Notes: generated from the letters alone by a model not told the origin. A stretch of DNA of 64,000 nt from CF-13 sp036782775 (GCA_036782775.1 DAIPYJ010000002.1:1-64000); one strand, 5' to 3'. Shown: positions 8,851 to 17,756, numbered from the stretch's first letter. Numbers and translations: made by a program.

Positions 8851-9414
8851 CTAGCAGGTCAAATGGAAAAAGGCGTTCTGCGGTAAGGGATATGTATTCG
8901 GCGTCGAATTTTCGTGGACGTTGAAGTGAAAATCCTCCGCCTGACCGGTTACCAAACTGGTTCCGATGAAGGTGGTCGTGCCGGTCATGGAATTGTTCTG
9001 GTTGTTTTGCTCGAACCCGAACCACTCCGTAAAGTGCCCCTGCGCGATCGGCGGTCCGACGGTGAAGGGCGGGAGTGGGCCCGGTCGCGGGGGTGGCGGA
9101 GTCGCAAAGGTGACCGGCGAGATCGTCGCTTCTCCTTCGAAGGTTATGGTGCCCCAGAAATCACCCGCGCGGTTGATGGTGATGTGGAACACCCCGTTGC
9201 CGGTGGCAGCGACAAAGACGAATCCCTCCACTCCAGGACACCCGAGAGGGGTACCGACGAACGAGGTTTGATCAAAGTGCGCGGTGCAACTGGAGGACCC
9301 ATTTCCCTGCGGCATCGGCTGACACGGCAGCTGCGGACCTTGTGCGAATCCAGGTAGCGCCATCGCGACGAGGAGAAAGGACGTGCAGGCAAGGACGCCA
9401 AGCATTCTTCTCAT
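8851..9414 (-). CDS. Secreted protein of unknown function
   Basis: The 187-residue product starts with a clear signal peptide: MRRM, then a hydrophobic stretch, then an AQG-type cleavage site near residue 25. The mature part has several cysteines (three in the first 45 mature residues, one as the C-terminal residue), a proline-rich loop (PPPPRPGPLPP), and short beta-strand-like segments. This suggests a disulfide-bonded beta-sandwich outside the membrane, but I recognise no family. It is a single gene with its own terminator 20 nt downstream. The composition matches its neighbours, with no sign of transfer. Confidence 0.7.
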   Translation of the reverse strand: MRRMLGVLACTSFLLVAMALPGFAQGPQLPCQPMPQGNGSSSCTAHFDQTSFVGTPLGCPGVEGFVFVAATGNGVFHITINRAGDFWGTITFEGEATISPVTFATPPPPRPGPLPPFTVGPPIAQGHFTEWFGFEQNNQNNSMTGTTTFIGTSLVTGQAEDFHFNVHENSTPNTYPLPQNAFFHLTC

Positions 9415-9497
9415 GTGCCCCTCCTTGGGTGCCCCGCTGACTACAACAGAGGCAACTTAGCCCGTTCTTAGGAAGACAGCAAGCTCGGCCTGGTCCG

Positions 9498-10403
9498 TCA
9501 GCTGCCGGCGGCGGCGGCTTCCTTGGTCACCGTATCGAGGACCGGCTGGATGGTCTTAACCTGCCAGGCCGCCGCGCCGCTCAGCGCGGCGGTGTTGGCG
9601 GCCGACATCTGGCTTCGGGCGGCCGCCAGGGTCGCGGCCTCTGACTGCGCCAGGGCGGCCTGGCCCTGCGCCGAGGCCAGGCAATACTGCTGCGCGGCCA
9701 GCACGACGGACAGGCTGGTGTCGACCCAGTGAGCCCAGAGCGGATCCAGGTACGTCTCCGGGTTGGCCGCCGGACCCTGCTGCACCTTGATCGCGCTCGA
9801 GAGCGTGGCAGCAGTCCTGGCGCCGCCGGCCCAGTCGTGGCGTGCCAGGCTGTTGTTGAGGTCAGTAAGGCTCCGCAGGTTCTGATTCATGGCCTGCGCG
9901 ATCGGGATCTGCAGCGCCGCGGCGTTCGCCAGCTTGCTGGCGGCGTTCAGCGAATTCTGCAGATGCGTCAAGACCGGGCGGTCGGTGGCCACGAAGGCCG
10001 GCGAATGGAGCTGAAACGGCATGCTCTCGGCCTGGGTCAGGTAGGCCTGCGCCGCCTGGACATGAGACAGGGCATCGCTGGCCGTCTTCTCCGTCTGCTG
10101 GGCGAGCGCGAGGTCCTGGCTGAGCTGGTCGTCGCTCAGTCCCATGCTGCCCTTGGACAGGTCCGTCCAGAGGCGGCTGACCGAGGTATCGACGTCGCTC
10201 GACCCGTGGCGCGCGGTCTGCAGCTCGTTGCCCTCCAGCCGCGACAGCGAGGCAATCTGCTGAGGCAGAAAGACCTCCAGGAACGCGCCTACCGATCCGA
10301 CCGCGAGCACCAGCACGAGGAAGGCAAAGATTCGGGTGCCCCAGGAGACCCGGCGAGCCGGCCGGAAGACGCGGCGTGCGGGAGCCGGGTTTCTGAGGGC
10401 CAC
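9498..10403 (-). CDS. Single-pass membrane protein with helical extracytoplasmic domain
   Basis: The 301-residue protein has an Arg-rich cytoplasmic start, one membrane segment at about residues 23-45 (RIFAFLVLVLAVGSVGAFLE), and a long Ala/Gln/Ser-rich remainder that looks mostly alpha-helical and coiled. There are no cysteines apart from one, and no enzyme motif. The arrangement recalls sensor or extracellular-matrix helical-bundle domains, but there is no kinase or methyl-accepting part. No family assigned. It stands alone between the secreted protein gene and the divergent ferredoxin gene. Confidence 0.65.
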   Translation of the reverse strand: MALRNPAPARRVFRPARRVSWGTRIFAFLVLVLAVGSVGAFLEVFLPQQIASLSRLEGNELQTARHGSSDVDTSVSRLWTDLSKGSMGLSDDQLSQDLALAQQTEKTASDALSHVQAAQAYLTQAESMPFQLHSPAFVATDRPVLTHLQNSLNAASKLANAAALQIPIAQAMNQNLRSLTDLNNSLARHDWAGGARTAATLSSAIKVQQGPAANPETYLDPLWAHWVDTSLSVVLAAQQYCLASAQGQAALAQSEAATLAAARSQMSAANTAALSGAAAWQVKTIQPVLDTVTKEAAAAGS

Positions 10404-10546
10404 GAAAGAGGTAACGAGTTTCGCAACCCTCCTCTTGCCACCGGGGCCCCGATGCTGATGACCACTGGGTGACGGTCCTGTGCCGGCCCGCGATCACGCC
10501 GCGTCACGTCCTTCACGGCGGCGCCAGATCTTCGAGAACCCTGTGC

Positions 10547-10571
10547 TAGAGTGAATTTCGCTTCGCGAAAT
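10547..10571 (+). promoter_or_regulatory. Candidate -10 and inverted repeat at fdxA start
   Basis: TAGAGT at 10547-10552, preceded by TGC, resembles an extended -10 box and would give a leader of about 10 nt. A perfect 7-nt inverted repeat, ATTTCGC and GCGAAAT with a TTC loop (10555-10571), covers the leader and the first two bases of the start codon. It could be an operator or a translation-blocking hairpin; the function is inference. Confidence 0.45.
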
Positions 10572-10887
10572 GGCCTACATCATCACCGAAACCTGCGTCG
10601 ATTTAAAGGACAAATCGTGCGTCGACGTCTGCCCGGTCGACTGCATCATCGACGGGGGCGCCGAAGACCGGCTGCTGCTGATCAACCCGGACGAGTGCAT
10701 CGATTGCGGGGCCTGCGTCGACCCCTGCCCGGTGGCGGCGATCTATCCCGAGGACGAGGTTCCGCCGGAGATGAAGCGCTTCATCCCCTGGAACTTCGAC
10801 TGGTTCAAGAGCGACGCCGACAAACAGCGCGTGCGCGCCGAGATCAACGCCGCCTATCCGGAAAAGCGCCAAACAGAAACGGCTTAG
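10570..10887 (+). CDS. fdxA: 7Fe ferredoxin
   Basis: The 105-residue ferredoxin has the cysteine pattern of FdxA-type proteins with one [3Fe-4S] and one [4Fe-4S] cluster. Visible cysteines are C9, C17, C21, C25 (the C-x7-C-x3-C-P-x2-C half) and C43, C46, C49, C53 (the C-x2-C-x2-C-x3-C-P half). The C-terminal extension, including FIPWNFDWF, is also normal for this family. It is an obvious electron partner for the ferredoxin-dependent KorAB encoded convergently 200 nt away. The 10888-11084 gap between them holds no gene I can support. Confidence 0.95.
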   Translation: MAYIITETCVDLKDKSCVDVCPVDCIIDGGAEDRLLLINPDECIDCGACVDPCPVAAIYPEDEVPPEMKRFIPWNFDWFKSDADKQRVRAEINAAYPEKRQTETA

Positions 10888-11084
10888 CGGCCTTAAGCGA
10901 GCCCGCAGGGCGAGCCGCGCTTTCGCGCGTATCGCGCCGGTGCCGCATGCCGGCCTGTACGCGCAACCGAGCGCATTCTTTCTTACGCGCGAGCGAGGGC
11001 GTGAGTTGCGGGCGGGTTGGTATGCGTCAGCTGCAAGCAACCGGCCGTTAGGCCAGGCACATCGGCGCGTTTAAAGTCTCTGAA

Positions 11085-12038
11085 CTAACCGAGCTCCTCG
11101 AATAGAGGAGATACGTCGCGCTGATAGAGCGGAAGGTCCACCAGCGGGTGTTCCTTCAGGGCGGGAATTTTGGTCGCCAGCTGTTCGTCGTAGGTTGGAA
11201 GGTTCACCGAGTAAAAAACGCCGACCGCGAGGCTGTCGCCGGATTCATAGGACGCGTGTAACGCCCGGGTCTTCTTCTCGACGATCTCATCGATATTGCT
11301 CGGATCCTTGACCACCGGGTCCCAGGAGTCGTCCGCGTCGAGCCGCCGCAGCCGTGTACGGCCAATGTCCTCACCCGCGTACCAATCCTTGGTCCGCAGG
11401 TCGTTGTAAACCGGGCAGGTCTGGAAGACATCGAGAAACGAGGTGCCCTTGTGCTTGACTGCCTGGGTGATCAGGGAGACCAGGGACTTGACATCGAGCG
11501 CGTACCCGCGGCCGATCCAGGTGTAGCCGGCGCCCAGCGCCACGGCAATCGGATTGATGCCTTCTTGAATCGCGGGGTCGGGCATCGACTTCGTCTTGAG
11601 GCCCTTGGCCAGCGTCGGCGACGCCTGGCCCTTGGTGAGGCCGTAGACCCCGTTGTTGTAGACGATGTAAGTGAGATCCACATTGCGCCGGCCGCTGTTG
11701 AGGAAGTAGCCGGCCCCGATGCCGTAGCCATCGCCGTCGCCGCCAACCGCGACGACGGTCAGCTCGTTGTTGGCCAGCTTGGCGCCGGTCGCCACCGGCA
11801 GCGCGCGGCCATGCAGCGTGTGCAACCCATACGTGTCGACGTAGTGCGGGGTCTTGCCCGAGCAGCCGATCCCCGAGATCATCGCCACCTTGTAGGGCGG
11901 AATCTGCAGCTGGAAGAGCGCCTGCTGGATCGAGCTGAGGATGCCGAAGTCCCCGCAACCGGGGCACCAATCGACGTGGACATCGGTCTTGTACTCCCCG
12001 AGCGTGAACTTCCTCGGACTCGTCGCGGTCTCAGGCAT
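11085..12038 (-). CDS. korB: 2-oxoacid:ferredoxin oxidoreductase beta subunit
   Basis: The 317-residue protein is the thiamine-diphosphate-binding beta subunit of a 2-oxoacid:ferredoxin oxidoreductase. The N-terminal WCPGCGDFGIL motif carries cluster-ligand cysteines, and GGDGDGYGIGAGYFLNSGRR followed by YNNGVYGLTKGQASPT forms the Mg-ThDP-binding region. The length and pairing with a fused alpha/gamma subunit match KorAB, which oxidises 2-oxoglutarate to succinyl-CoA and reduces ferredoxin. Pyruvate or branched-chain 2-oxoacids cannot be excluded. The ATG at 12038 overlaps the korA stop by 8 nt, so the two are translationally coupled. Confidence 0.93.
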   Translation of the reverse strand: MPETATSPRKFTLGEYKTDVHVDWCPGCGDFGILSSIQQALFQLQIPPYKVAMISGIGCSGKTPHYVDTYGLHTLHGRALPVATGAKLANNELTVVAVGGDGDGYGIGAGYFLNSGRRNVDLTYIVYNNGVYGLTKGQASPTLAKGLKTKSMPDPAIQEGINPIAVALGAGYTWIGRGYALDVKSLVSLITQAVKHKGTSFLDVFQTCPVYNDLRTKDWYAGEDIGRTRLRRLDADDSWDPVVKDPSNIDEIVEKKTRALHASYESGDSLAVGVFYSVNLPTYDEQLATKIPALKEHPLVDLPLYQRDVSPLFEELG

Positions 12039-13899
12039 GCGACACCATCACTTCCTTCTTCCGTTCGGCGATCGCCGCACGGACCCCTTCCACGATCTCG
12101 TTGCGCGAGAAAGGACGTCCGTCGTACTTGACGACCTGATGGTCGAGGACGACGCCGGTGTGCTCGGCGATCAGCGCCCCGAGCTGTGCCGAGTAGTTGT
12201 TTTCGATCAGCACGGTTTGGCGGGCGTTGCGGAGGATGTCGGCGACCGCATCGCCGGCGAATGGGCGCATCAGACGGATCTGCAGGAAGTTGACCGTGCG
12301 ACCCTCGGCCTCCAGCTCCGCCATGGCGTCGAGGATTGCCCCCTTGGTGGCGCCCCAGCCCACCAGGGTCAGGTCGGCCTGCCGCGGTCCGTGAAGGCTG
12401 AATTTGTTTCCTGCAGGAATCTCGCGCGCGGCCGTCTCGAGCTTGCCCATCCGCTTGCGCATCATCGCGATCCGGTTCTCGATCCCTTCCGTGATGTGGC
12501 CCTGCGGGTCGTGCTCGTCGCTCGTCGTCGAGAAGACACCGCCAGGCATCCCGGGTAAGGTACGCGGGCTGATGCCGTCGCCGGTGATCGCGTGGCGCCG
12601 GTAAGCCTGCGCATCGCCGTTGGGCTGAAAGATATAGCCGCGATCGATGCTGAGCCCGTCCATGTCGATCGGGTCGCTACTGAATAGCGAGGAGGCGAGG
12701 AACTTCTCCAGCAGCACGACGACAGGCATCTGGTACCGGTCGGCCCAGTTGAAGCTCTGGAAACTATCGCGGAATGCTTCGTCGATATCGCCGGGCGCGA
12801 CCACGATGTGCGGAAAGTCGCCGGGAGCCGGATGCAGCGCGAACTGCAGGTCCGCCTGCTCGGTGCGAGTCGGGAGACCGGTGCTCGGGCCTCCGCGCTG
12901 CCAGAGGAAGACGACCGGACCCGGCGCTTCGGTGATGGCGGCGAAGCCGAAGCCTTCCGACATGAGGGCAATCCCCGGCCCGGCGGTCGAGGTCGAGGCG
13001 CGAATCCCCATGTGGGCGGCGCCGATCGCCATGTTGATGCTGGCGATCTCGTCCTCGCACTGCACCACCGCGCACTGATAGGCGGGACCCTTGGCCTCGA
13101 GGTAGACGCTCTCGTCCGTTGCCGGGCTGATTGGATAGTAGGTCTGCAGCCCGAGCCCCGCCTTGAGCTTGGCGATGCCGACGGCCTGGAAGCCCTTGAT
13201 CAGCATCCGGCGCTCGCGTGCCTCGACCGTGAGTGCCGATAGACGCCGGCCCGGCTGATCCTTGAAATGCGACCGCGCGTAGGCTGCCGCGACTCGCGCC
13301 GCCGCGACATTCATCTCGGCGGCCTCGGCCTTGCGACCCCTGAACTCGTCACGGATCGCCTCGAACAACAGCTCCTCGTCGTATCCCGAAATCCCGATCG
13401 AGGCTCCCAGCGCGACCGTGTTGCGCATGACGATGTACTTGCGCGATTGGCCGCCCTTCCCCACGCCCTTGAGCGCCTCCTCGAGCAGCTCGAGGAATGG
13501 GATCGGGTAGAGGTTGATGTCATCGCGGCCGAATTGGCTGGTCTCGAGCTTCAAGTCGGCGTCGTAGATGATGCCGCCGCCGGCCGCAACCTGATGCACG
13601 TGGCCGGTGTGGCTGGGGTAGTGCTTGCGCTGGGCGGCATCCCCAAAGAGCGTTTCCTGATCGAGCGCGACCAGCATATGGATCTCGTCGACGTGCGACC
13701 GGACAGGGACCGGCGCCGCCGTGACCCGGTAGTAGCTGTGCTTGCCCATGATGTTCGAGTGAAACTCGATGTTGGCGAACACATGGAGGCCGCCGCGCAC
13801 CAGCGCTTTGGCATAGACCTCGGCGGAGGCGTTGATGCCTCCACCCTGCGGGCCGCCGAGGACCCACGAAAATTCCCGGCGGCTGAGCTCAGTAGGCAC
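12031..13899 (-). CDS. korA: 2-oxoacid:ferredoxin oxidoreductase alpha subunit (gamma-alpha fusion)
   Basis: About 622 residues. The N-terminal gamma domain (SWVLGGPQGGGINASAEVYA) is fused to the alpha domain, which contains the GLQTYYPISPATDESVYLE motif and the pyrimidine-binding region LWQRGGPSTGLPTRTEQADL. This is the standard fused KorA. The open frame continues far upstream, but recognisable homology starts near RREFSWVLGG. I choose GTG at 13899, because the ATG at 13956 would lie head-to-head with the divergent hydrolase start at 13960, leaving no promoter room. A TAAAAT hexamer 11 nt before the GTG suggests a near-leaderless mRNA. Regulation is otherwise not visible. Confidence 0.9.
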   Translation of the reverse strand: MPTELSRREFSWVLGGPQGGGINASAEVYAKALVRGGLHVFANIEFHSNIMGKHSYYRVTAAPVPVRSHVDEIHMLVALDQETLFGDAAQRKHYPSHTGHVHQVAAGGGIIYDADLKLETSQFGRDDINLYPIPFLELLEEALKGVGKGGQSRKYIVMRNTVALGASIGISGYDEELLFEAIRDEFRGRKAEAAEMNVAAARVAAAYARSHFKDQPGRRLSALTVEARERRMLIKGFQAVGIAKLKAGLGLQTYYPISPATDESVYLEAKGPAYQCAVVQCEDEIASINMAIGAAHMGIRASTSTAGPGIALMSEGFGFAAITEAPGPVVFLWQRGGPSTGLPTRTEQADLQFALHPAPGDFPHIVVAPGDIDEAFRDSFQSFNWADRYQMPVVVLLEKFLASSLFSSDPIDMDGLSIDRGYIFQPNGDAQAYRRHAITGDGISPRTLPGMPGGVFSTTSDEHDPQGHITEGIENRIAMMRKRMGKLETAAREIPAGNKFSLHGPRQADLTLVGWGATKGAILDAMAELEAEGRTVNFLQIRLMRPFAGDAVADILRNARQTVLIENNYSAQLGALIAEHTGVVLDHQVVKYDGRPFSRNEIVEGVRAAIAERKKEVMVSHA

Positions 13900-13910
13900 G
13901 ACCAGCGCTG

Positions 13911-13916
13911 ATTTTA
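13911..13916 (-). promoter_or_regulatory. Candidate -10 box for korAB
   Basis: On the minus strand TAAAAT (5 of 6 matches to TATAAT) lies 11 nt before the proposed GTG start of korA, consistent with a transcript having almost no leader. No good -35 hexamer is visible 17 nt further upstream. Confidence 0.35.
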
Positions 13917-13959
13917 ACCAGCTTCGATTCGGCGAAACTCCTTTTGAGCAGGTCATGCT

Positions 13960-14940
13960 GTGCAGGTGGACGCCCGCCGGTACAACCCGATTGAGGCGGG
14001 GACGTTCGAGGTCGTCACCCGCACCATCGATGCGGTCGACCGCAAGCGGGGTCGTCGCTTTCCGGTCGAGGTCTGGAATCCGGCGAGCGACGGAGGATCT
14101 CGCGCCGGCGGCCATCCGCTGGTCCTCTTCTCTCACCTGGCCGGTGGCAACCGCCGCTCCTCGAGTTTTCTGTGCCGCCACCTGGCGAGCCACGGCTACG
14201 CCGTCGCCGCCCTCGATCACTCCGAGGTCATCGCGCCGGAGCTGCAAGGCGGCCGCCAAGGCGAGACCGATGCCCAGCGAGCCGAGCGGATCGACGCCAT
14301 CATCGGCAGCCGCGTCCCCGACCTCCGCTTTCTGCTCGACTTCGTGCTGGCCGGCGGGATCGAGATCCCGCTCGACGCGGAGGCGATCGGACTGGTTGGA
14401 CACAGCGCCGGCGGCTGGACTGTACTCGCGACCGCCGAGGTGGATTCGAGAGTGCGCTCGGTGGTGGCGCTGACACCGGGCGGCAGCTCGCGGCCACGCC
14501 CTGGAGTGCTCGCGGTACGGCTGGCCTACACCAGGCAGCACCAGGTTCCGACCCTCATCCTCGCGGCAGAGAACGACGTCCTTACGCCCCTCGACGGCAT
14601 CGAGGAGATCTTCGAGAAGACTCCTGAACCGAAGCGGATGTTCGTCTTGCGCCGGGCCGACCACGAACATTTCGTCGACGACGTCGAGGGCGCCCACGAG
14701 GGACTGCGGGCCATGACCTTGCCGGGAGACTCGGCATGGATCCCGGGCGCGATGCGGCCGCTGTCCGAGCTCGCCTCAGCAGAGGAGGCGCATCGCTTCG
14801 CGCGGGCTTTAACGCTGGCCCACTTCGATGCCAGTCTGCGTCACGTCCAGGCCGCGGACCGCTTTCTCGAGAATGCCGAAACCGAGCTGGCGGCACACGA
14901 GGTTCACGCTTTTCGGTACCCGCGGCAAGCCGGTCGCTAG
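13960..14940 (+). CDS. Alpha/beta hydrolase (PAF-acetylhydrolase/dienelactone hydrolase-like)
   Basis: The 326-residue enzyme has an alpha/beta-hydrolase fold. The oxyanion region LVLFSHLAGG is followed by HGYAVAALDH, the nucleophile elbow GHSAGG with Ser149, an acidic residue in LILAAENDVLTPLDG, and the catalytic histidine in RRADHEHFVDD. This order and the N-terminal layout resemble bacterial PAF-acetylhydrolase-like and dienelactone-hydrolase-like proteins. There is no signal peptide, so it is probably cytosolic. It starts with GTG at 13960, four bases from an alternative korA start, and converges on the cpaF gene. The substrate is unknown. Confidence 0.85.
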   Translation: MQVDARRYNPIEAGTFEVVTRTIDAVDRKRGRRFPVEVWNPASDGGSRAGGHPLVLFSHLAGGNRRSSSFLCRHLASHGYAVAALDHSEVIAPELQGGRQGETDAQRAERIDAIIGSRVPDLRFLLDFVLAGGIEIPLDAEAIGLVGHSAGGWTVLATAEVDSRVRSVVALTPGGSSRPRPGVLAVRLAYTRQHQVPTLILAAENDVLTPLDGIEEIFEKTPEPKRMFVLRRADHEHFVDDVEGAHEGLRAMTLPGDSAWIPGAMRPLSELASAEEAHRFARALTLAHFDASLRHVQAADRFLENAETELAAHEVHAFRYPRQAGR

Positions 14941-14953
14941 ACAGCCTCGGAGG

Positions 14954-16442
14954 TCAGGCAGCCAGGGCACGGACCCGCTTCGGCCGGATGAAGCCGCTGC
15001 CCTCAGCCGGATCGAAGAAGGAGACCGGGACCTCGTTGCCGGTGGCAACCAGCGTGTCCATGCACCTCGGGATCGCTCCCGTCGCGGTATGGAAGCCGGT
15101 GACCTTGCCGTTCTCGAAGCCGGTCTGCTTGAAGACAAAGAGGTCCTGCAGCGAGATCTGGTCGCCCTCGATCCCGGTCACCTCGGAGATGTAGGTGATC
15201 TTGCGACCGCCGTCCCGCATCCGGTTCTGCTGGATGATGATGTTGATCGCCGAGGCGATCTGCTCCCGGATGGCGCGCGACGGCAGCTCCATGCCGGCCA
15301 TCAAGACCAGCGTCTCGAGGCGGGAGATCGAGTCGCGCGGCGTGTTGGCGTGGAGCGTGGTCAGCGACCCGTCGTGGCCGGTGTTCATCGCCTGCAGCAT
15401 GTCGAGCGCCTCACCGCTACGAACCTCACCGACGACGATCCGGTCGGGCCGCATTCGGAGGGTGTTGATGACCAGGTCGCGAATCGAGACACCGCCTTTG
15501 CCTTCGACGTTGGCCGGCCGCGACTCGAGATTGATGACGTGAATCTGCCGAAGCTGCAGCTCGGCCGCGTCCTCGACGGTGATGATGCGCTCGTCCGCCG
15601 GAATGAAGTCGGACAGGATGTTGAGGGTCGTCGTCTTCCCTGAGGAACCGCCGCCCGCGACCACGATGTTCATGCGGGCGTTGACACAGGCCTTGAGGAA
15701 GGTCGCCATCTCTTCGGTGAGCGTCTCGTTCTTGGTCAGGTCGCCGATCTGGAGGGGGTCCTTGCGCATCTTGCGGATGGTGACCGAGGCACCTTTGACC
15801 GCCAGCGGGGGAATGATGACGTTGACGCGCGAGCCGTCGGGCAGACGGGCGTCGACCATGGGCGAGCTCTCGTCGACGCGCCGGCCGACGCCGGTGACGA
15901 TCCGCTGGATCACCTGCATCAGATGGGCGTCGCTATCGAAGCGAATCGCCGCCCGCTGCATCTTGTTGTTGCGCTCGATGTAGACCTTCTGGGGGCCGTT
16001 CACCATGATGTCCGAGATCTGCTCATCGGCAAGAAGCAGGTCGAGCGGGCCGTAGCCGAGAATGTCGGCCAGCAGGGCGGCCAGCAACTGCTCCCGGGTC
16101 TGCCTGGTAAGGCTGATGCGCCGGGCTTCGATGTAGGCGTCGAGCACCTCGGTTGCCCGCTGCGTGATCGCTTCCTTGTCCAGCTCGTTGGCGCGCTCCC
16201 CAAGCTCGCCGATGATCCGGTCGTGGACGGCGGCCTTGACCTTGTGCAGCCGCTCGGCCTCGGGCAGGTCCTTGAGATTGGCGTTGGCCGCTGCCGGCGC
16301 AGTCGAGTCTGCCGGCGGTTGGGAGGCAGCCACGCGCTGCCCGAGTGTCTTCGGCGCCGGAGCCGGTTCAGCGACCGGACGGCTGGGCGCCGGCGGCGGA
16401 ACATTCGGCACCGAGCCGCGCTGTTCCTTGCCGAAAATCGTA
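14954..16442 (-). CDS. cpaF: CpaF/TadA-type secretion ATPase (main part, up to gap)
   Basis: This is the catalytic part of a CpaF-family ATPase, which drives Flp/Tad pilus or type II/IV-like secretion machines. The N-terminal all-helical domain (LADILGYGPLDLLL, MVNGPQKVYIER) precedes the nucleotide-binding domain. That domain has Walker A in GGGSSGKTTTLN, the Asp box ITVEDAAELQL, Walker B-like RPDRIVVGEVRSGEALDM, and the His box TGHDGSLTTLHANTP. The frame stays open through a proline/alanine-rich linker into the N gap at 16443. No other tad/flp gene is visible in the downstream 15 kb on this strand, so it is either an orphan or the last gene of a cluster located elsewhere. Confidence 0.93.
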
Positions 16443-16452
16443 NNNNNNNNNN
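16443..16452. other. Assembly gap (10 N) inside cpaF
   Basis: Ten Ns join two contigs within the proline-rich linker of cpaF. The true gap length is unknown. The flanks do not look like copies of each other. Confidence 0.95.
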
Positions 16453-16741
16453 CGCCTCGATTCCGGAGCTACCGCTGACGCGCCGGATCCTGATGGCAGC
16501 CGCCAAGGCCGGACACATCACGGCTGGGCGCCGGGGCGGCCTTTTCAGGCGCGCGAGCCGGTGCCGCCGGTTTGGCGATGACCGGTGGAGCCGGCATCGT
16601 TTTCGGGGCCGGGGCCGGGGTCGGCCGAGCTGAGGGTTGAATCGGTGGGGCCGGGACGGGGGCGGGCGGCTGCTGCTGCGCCGGTTTGGGAGCCGGCGCT
16701 GGGTCACCCTGGGATTTTTGAATTCGCTCGAGCAACGACAA
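16453..16741 (-). CDS. cpaF: CpaF N-terminal fragment (proline/alanine-rich)
   Basis: A frame beginning with TTG at 16741 (MSLLERIQKSQG) runs into a Pro/Ala-rich low-complexity region typical of the disordered N-terminus of CpaF in GC-rich bacteria. It reaches a TAG at 16469-16471, a few bases before the gap, so it does not read straight into the main part at 14954-16442. A frameshift error near the contig end or unsequenced DNA in the gap would explain this. A G-rich stretch about 11 nt upstream could be the ribosome site. The segment 16742-16944 contains nothing else I can name. Confidence 0.6.
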
Positions 16742-16944
16742 CGGTTCTTACCCCCGATCGGTGAAGTGTTACGAACTGAGACGCTACGCAGGGACCATTA
16801 CGAAGCTAACTGCGTGGCGGTAACAGGGGAATGGCATCGCTGCCACAGCGCCGCGCACCTTCGTAACTGCCGCAGCAAAGGTGTGCGCAGACGTCTAAGT
16901 AAGGCTACGATAAGCGACAAATTTTGAAACGGAGGTTGCTGCTC

Positions 16945-17088
16945 ATGTCATTGTCAAAGTTGTTGCTGATCATCGCGCTCATCTGTTTCGTTCTCGAGGC
17001 ACTGGGAAGCCGGATGCGGTTTCGCGCCCCCTTCGGCCTGCTCGGCGCCGGACTCGCCTTTCTGACCGCGTCCTTTCTGTTCGGTTAA
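16945..17088 (+). CDS. Small hydrophobic membrane protein (47 aa)
   Basis: ATG at 16945 has a GGAGG ribosome site at 16931-16935, 9 nt upstream, and encodes 47 residues. Two hydrophobic helices are separated by a short basic/polar turn: LLLIIALICFVLEALG, then SRMRFRAP, then FGLLGAGLAFLTASFLF. This suggests a small two-pass membrane protein. The strong ribosome site and the sensible amphipathic layout argue that it is real. The last 4 nt overlap the stop of the convergent DHFR-like gene. Function unknown; such proteins often occur as predicted short membrane ORFs in GC-rich bacteria. Confidence 0.7.
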   Translation: MSLSKLLLIIALICFVLEALGSRMRFRAPFGLLGAGLAFLTASFLFG

Positions 17089-17726
17089 GTCGCTGACGTC
17101 GAGGAAGCCAGGTTCCTCCTGGCTTCCTTGCCCACCTCAACTGAACTGTCGGCGAGCTGATAGGTGGCGATGATGGCGCCCTTGGTGGTCGGAACGCTCT
17201 TGACCAGGCGCAACCTGGTCATCTCACCATCGACGGGAAACATTCGCTGACCCGATCCGAGAATCAGCGGATGAATGACGAGGATGAATTCGTCGATCAG
17301 TCGATACGGCATCAAGGACCGAATCAAGGCGCCGCTGCCCATGATCAGAAGATCGCCGCCGGGTCGCTCCTTGAGTTCGCGCACCCGTGTCGGGACGTCG
17401 CCATCGAGCAAGGTCGAGTTCGGCCAGCTTAGCTTCGTCGAGGCGCTGCGCGAGGCGACGAATTTCGGCGCGGCGTTGAGGGCGTCTTTGAAGGGGCCGC
17501 CGCGCTCGTTCCAGGCCGACAACATCTCTTCGTAGCTGCGCCGGCCCAACAAGAGCCCACCTCCAGGCTCTCTGCTGCTGGGACCGGTTTCCCGCGCCAA
17601 CACCTCATCGCCGTTTAGGACCGCCCACCCGCCAAAACGGAAGCCGCCTCGTGTGTCCTCGTCGGGCCGGCCGGGACTCTGCATCACCCCATCGAGACTC
17701 ACGTGGTTGAGAACGACGAGTCTCAT
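17085..17726 (-). CDS. Dihydrofolate reductase-like (RibD C-terminal) family protein
   Basis: The 213-residue protein belongs to the DHFR/RibD_C superfamily. The start VVLNHVSLDGVMQSPGRPDE is characteristic of the YyaP/YwjB-like group, followed by GGWAV, LLLGRRSYEEM, a strand-turn with VASRSAS, and LLIMGSGALIRSL for the NADPH-binding glycine loop. Members are usually annotated as dihydrofolate reductase family without a proven reaction. The 5-amino-6-ribosylaminouracil reductase role of RibD is unlikely, because the deaminase domain and riboflavin neighbours are missing. It is a single gene just downstream of the suf operon on the same strand. Confidence 0.85.
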   Translation of the reverse strand: MRLVVLNHVSLDGVMQSPGRPDEDTRGGFRFGGWAVLNGDEVLARETGPSSREPGGGLLLGRRSYEEMLSAWNERGGPFKDALNAAPKFVASRSASTKLSWPNSTLLDGDVPTRVRELKERPGGDLLIMGSGALIRSLMPYRLIDEFILVIHPLILGSGQRMFPVDGEMTRLRLVKSVPTTKGAIIATYQLADSSVEVGKEARRNLASSTSAT

Positions 17727-17756
17727 CAGTGAGCGACCAGGTCAGCGGTCTCGCTG

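Noticed and set aside
10888..11084. Structured RNA in the fdxA-korB gap
   Set aside because: Only short GC-rich self-complementary pieces; no consistent long stem or known RNA motif.
13957..14697. Long N-terminal extension of korA
   Set aside because: Overlaps the alpha/beta hydrolase on the other strand and has no resemblance to the gamma domain.
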